NCBI GenBank assembly: GCA_024225875.1 | Contig: JAAEMD010000206.1 | Span: forward strand, 1 to 7,531 | DNA: 7,531 nucleotides | Direction of reading: 5' to 3' | DNA from: a bacterium | GTDB taxonomy: Bacteria > Margulisbacteria > Marinamargulisbacteria > JAAEMD01 | Shown here: positions 6,502-7,531 of the stretch, one piece after another | How the letters are laid out: every line of letters begins with the position of its first letter | Numbering within the stretch: position 1 is the first letter of the stretch | The notes under the pieces: generated by a model | Told to the model about the DNA's origin: nothing | The model's database searches: none | Seen by the model: the letters and a program-made list of their open reading frames with translations, nothing else | Made by a program: the position numbers and the translations under genes

Positions 6502-6613
6502 TAGCTGTTCCAAAGTAAAATGTCCGACACTAAAGTTTTCAAATGACTTCGTTAATTTACGCCAGTACACAGCACTCAGACATTTAAACGGACAGTTTAA
6601 TTTGTACCAGCTA
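6502..6613 (+). mobile_element. MITE-like element, copy 4 (112 bp, complete)
   Basis: This copy runs from TAGCTGTTCCAAAGTAAAAT to AATTTGTACCAGCTA and is flanked by TA at 6500-6501 and 6614-6615. It is one base shorter than copies 2 and 3, through a deletion in the centre (ACACAGCAC where copy 3 has ACACATGCGC). It lies within the GNAT cassette, 67 bp upstream of the GNAT start, so it must have inserted after the cassette formed or have travelled with it. Confidence 0.9.
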
Positions 6614-6714
6614 TACATTCCGGCATCTCATATTTTAGATGGCAGCAATATTAGCTATTAATATCAATTTGATACTATCATATATATAATTTGACGTTTA
6701 TATACCAGATCTTT

Positions 6715-6739
6715 ATCAACACTATTGTGGGCCAGTTTG
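6715..6739 (-). repeat. Right terminal inverted repeat of the GNAT cassette
   Basis: Read on the minus strand this begins CAAACTGGCCCACAATAGTG and matches the left repeat at 23 of 25 positions, the two differences being T/C at base 1 and A/G at base 8. It is followed by TA at 6740-6741. Confidence 0.85.
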
Positions 6740-6805
6740 TAAGCCTTCCCTTTTTTATAGCTATAATGCATAATGAGAAAATGAATGTGTATATAAAAGC
6801 TTGTT

Positions 6806-7196
6806 ATGTCTCAGATGAAAATTTATGGATCAGGGTCGAACTTAAACCCTGTTAAAAACACCTTGTCAGATACGACTCATGAATGTTTAATGAAAGTGTT
6901 TTTTTATCCAGAAGACAGACCGTGTACATCGTTTCTTTTCTCTTGAAGCAGATGATTTTTTCATGCCAGAAGGGAGATCAGGCAACCATCTAATTATTGA
7001 GGTTAACTGTTGTGAAGGACGGTATATTTAAGCAAAAAGGAGGCTGATTAGATTGTTATTTCAAAAAATATCCAGCAGGTTCAATATCGCAGACCAGGAG
7101 ATTGAATTTACTATCTTTGAAACACCAGAATATAATTGGGGAATTAGAAGTGTTCCTGATGATGAGTTAGATTTGAATTACAGGGTGGAGGTATAG
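6806..7196 (+). pseudogene. Tautomerase-family pseudogene (frameshift plus in-frame stop)
   Basis: Three segments together give a full-length (about 128-residue) tautomerase-superfamily protein. From ATG 6806 comes MSQMKIYGSGSNL, then LSDTTHECLMKVFFYPED, ending at TGA 6944-6946. In the next frame comes RVHRFFSLEADDFFMPEGRS and HLIIEVNCCEGRYI, ending at TAA 7029-7031. The same frame then continues AKRRLIRLLFQKISSRF to FETPEYNWGIRS and DELDLNYRVEV, ending at TAG 7194-7196. The frameshift is explained by a tandem AGAC AGAC (6913-6920): deleting one copy joins PED to RVHRFF perfectly. Residue 2 is Ser where this superfamily carries its catalytic proline after Met removal. The last segment could be translated alone as 47 residues from TTG 7053 behind AAGGAGG, but it would lack the active site. 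Confidence 0.82.
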
Positions 7197-7199
7197 AGA

Positions 7200-7487
7200 T
7201 TGAAAACTACACCTCCATTTCAACATCTTGAAGTCAAATTTGTATTTGATAATTATCCAATAGATATAAGAAATAAATTACTTTCAATACGGTCCTTAAT
7301 TTTTCAAACAGCATCTGAAATACCAGAAGTTGGAGACTTAGAAGAAACTCTACGGTGGGGAGAACCTGGCTATATTACAACACAGACAAAAAGTGGAAGT
7401 CTCATTCGAATACATCATTACCCAGGTAAACCATTCGATTACGCCATGTATTTTCATTGTGGAACCAGTTTCACTGTTGTCCGATAA
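7200..7487 (+). CDS. DUF1801 (YdhG-like) protein, truncated at the C-terminus
   Basis: The 95-residue reading frame has the DUF1801 features: FDNYPIDIRNKLLSIRSLIF at the N-terminus, LEETLRWGEPGYIT in the middle and FDYAMYFHCGTS near the end. Family members are usually 120-150 residues and continue after the HCxTS motif with a further helix. Here that part is missing and the frame ends VVR-stop in unrelated sequence. The function of the family is not established. The start is TTG at 7200, with GGAGG (7187-7191) eight bases upstream, three bases after the tautomerase pseudogene stop. It is probably non-functional because the conserved C-terminal part is gone and no other frame continues it. Confidence 0.75.
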   Translation: MKTTPPFQHLEVKFVFDNYPIDIRNKLLSIRSLIFQTASEIPEVGDLEETLRWGEPGYITTQTKSGSLIRIHHYPGKPFDYAMYFHCGTSFTVVR

Positions 7488-7531
7488 AAACAAAATGACC
7501 TGAGAATAAAATAGACACAAAAAAACACGTC
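7472..7531. other. Unrelated sequence replacing the DUF1801 3' end, possibly an IS end
   Basis: From about CACTGTTGTCCGATAAAA onward, none of the three plus-strand frames continues the DUF1801 protein. The sequence is A-rich and noncoding up to the window edge. An abrupt loss of homology inside a gene followed by such sequence is typical of an insertion sequence terminus. I cannot see the other end or a transposase, so this is an inference. Confidence 0.35.

Larger units (their letters stand above)
5945..6739. mobile_element. Putative mobile insertion cassette carrying a GNAT gene
   Basis: A 795-bp segment is bounded by inverted repeats matching at 23 of 25 positions, with a TA at each outer edge (5943-5944 and 6740-6741). 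Inside are one complete passenger gene (GNAT acetyltransferase) and a nested MITE copy, and no transposase. This is the architecture of mobile insertion cassettes: non-autonomous transposons with IS-like ends and a cargo gene, moved in trans. The TA flanks suggest an IS630/Tc1-mariner-type mobiliser. Its ends differ from those of the MITE, so a different parent is implied. The boundaries are inferred from the repeats; an empty site was not available for comparison. Confidence 0.62.

Noticed and set aside
1..6615. CRISPR-like array suggested by recurrent palindromic repeats
   Set aside because: The repeats are 112-113 bp, irregularly spaced by 131 bp to several kb, and flanked by TA duplications; there are no spacers or cas genes.
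6661..6710. Outward promoter near the right end of the GNAT cassette (TATAAT at 6685, TTGACG at 6691)
   Set aside because: The hexamers cannot be paired at a 16-18-bp spacing in either combination, and the region is simply AT-rich.

Overview
This is AT-rich (roughly one-third G+C) bacterial DNA with TTG as well as ATG starts, tight overlapping genes and a stand-alone desulforedoxin. That combination suggests a low-GC anaerobe of the Firmicutes/Clostridia kind, perhaps Halanaerobiales. The placement rests on protein flavour alone and is tentative.

Layout. The window opens on the right end of a short palindromic element (1-25). An APC-type amino acid permease with a C-terminal PTS EIIA type-2-like domain follows (108-1976, +). 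A 38-residue desulforedoxin gene lies on the minus strand (2085-2201). Next is a four-gene plus-strand operon: a CoA-binding protein (2521-2991), glucose-6-phosphate dehydrogenase (3019-4431), short-form 6-phosphogluconate dehydrogenase (4428-5321) and a cyclase-family metal hydrolase (5321-5947). The dehydrogenases are the two redox steps of the oxidative pentose phosphate pathway. No classical 6-phosphogluconolactonase gene lies between them, so the hydrolase at the operon end is an interesting candidate for the lactone step.

The 3' third is accessory DNA. A GNAT acetyltransferase (6006-6434, -) sits inside a 795-bp unit bounded by near-identical 25-bp inverted repeats and TA dinucleotides, with no transposase: it looks like a mobile insertion cassette. 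Beyond it lie a tautomerase-family pseudogene (6806-7196), broken by a 4-base tandem duplication and an in-frame stop, and a DUF1801 gene (7200-7487) cut off where unrelated sequence begins.

The strongest hidden signal is a family of 112-113-bp MITE-like elements: three full copies and one partial, all in the same orientation and each flanked by TA. One copy landed five codons into the CoA-binding gene. Removing it together with one TA exactly restores a normal start. The insertion adds 115 bases, and an overlapping ATG upstream now reads through the element into the gene, giving a predicted chimeric N-terminus. At the other end of the operon, the first bases of the GNAT cassette supply the stop codon of the hydrolase gene. 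TA-targeting elements therefore appear to have rewritten both ends of this metabolic operon.
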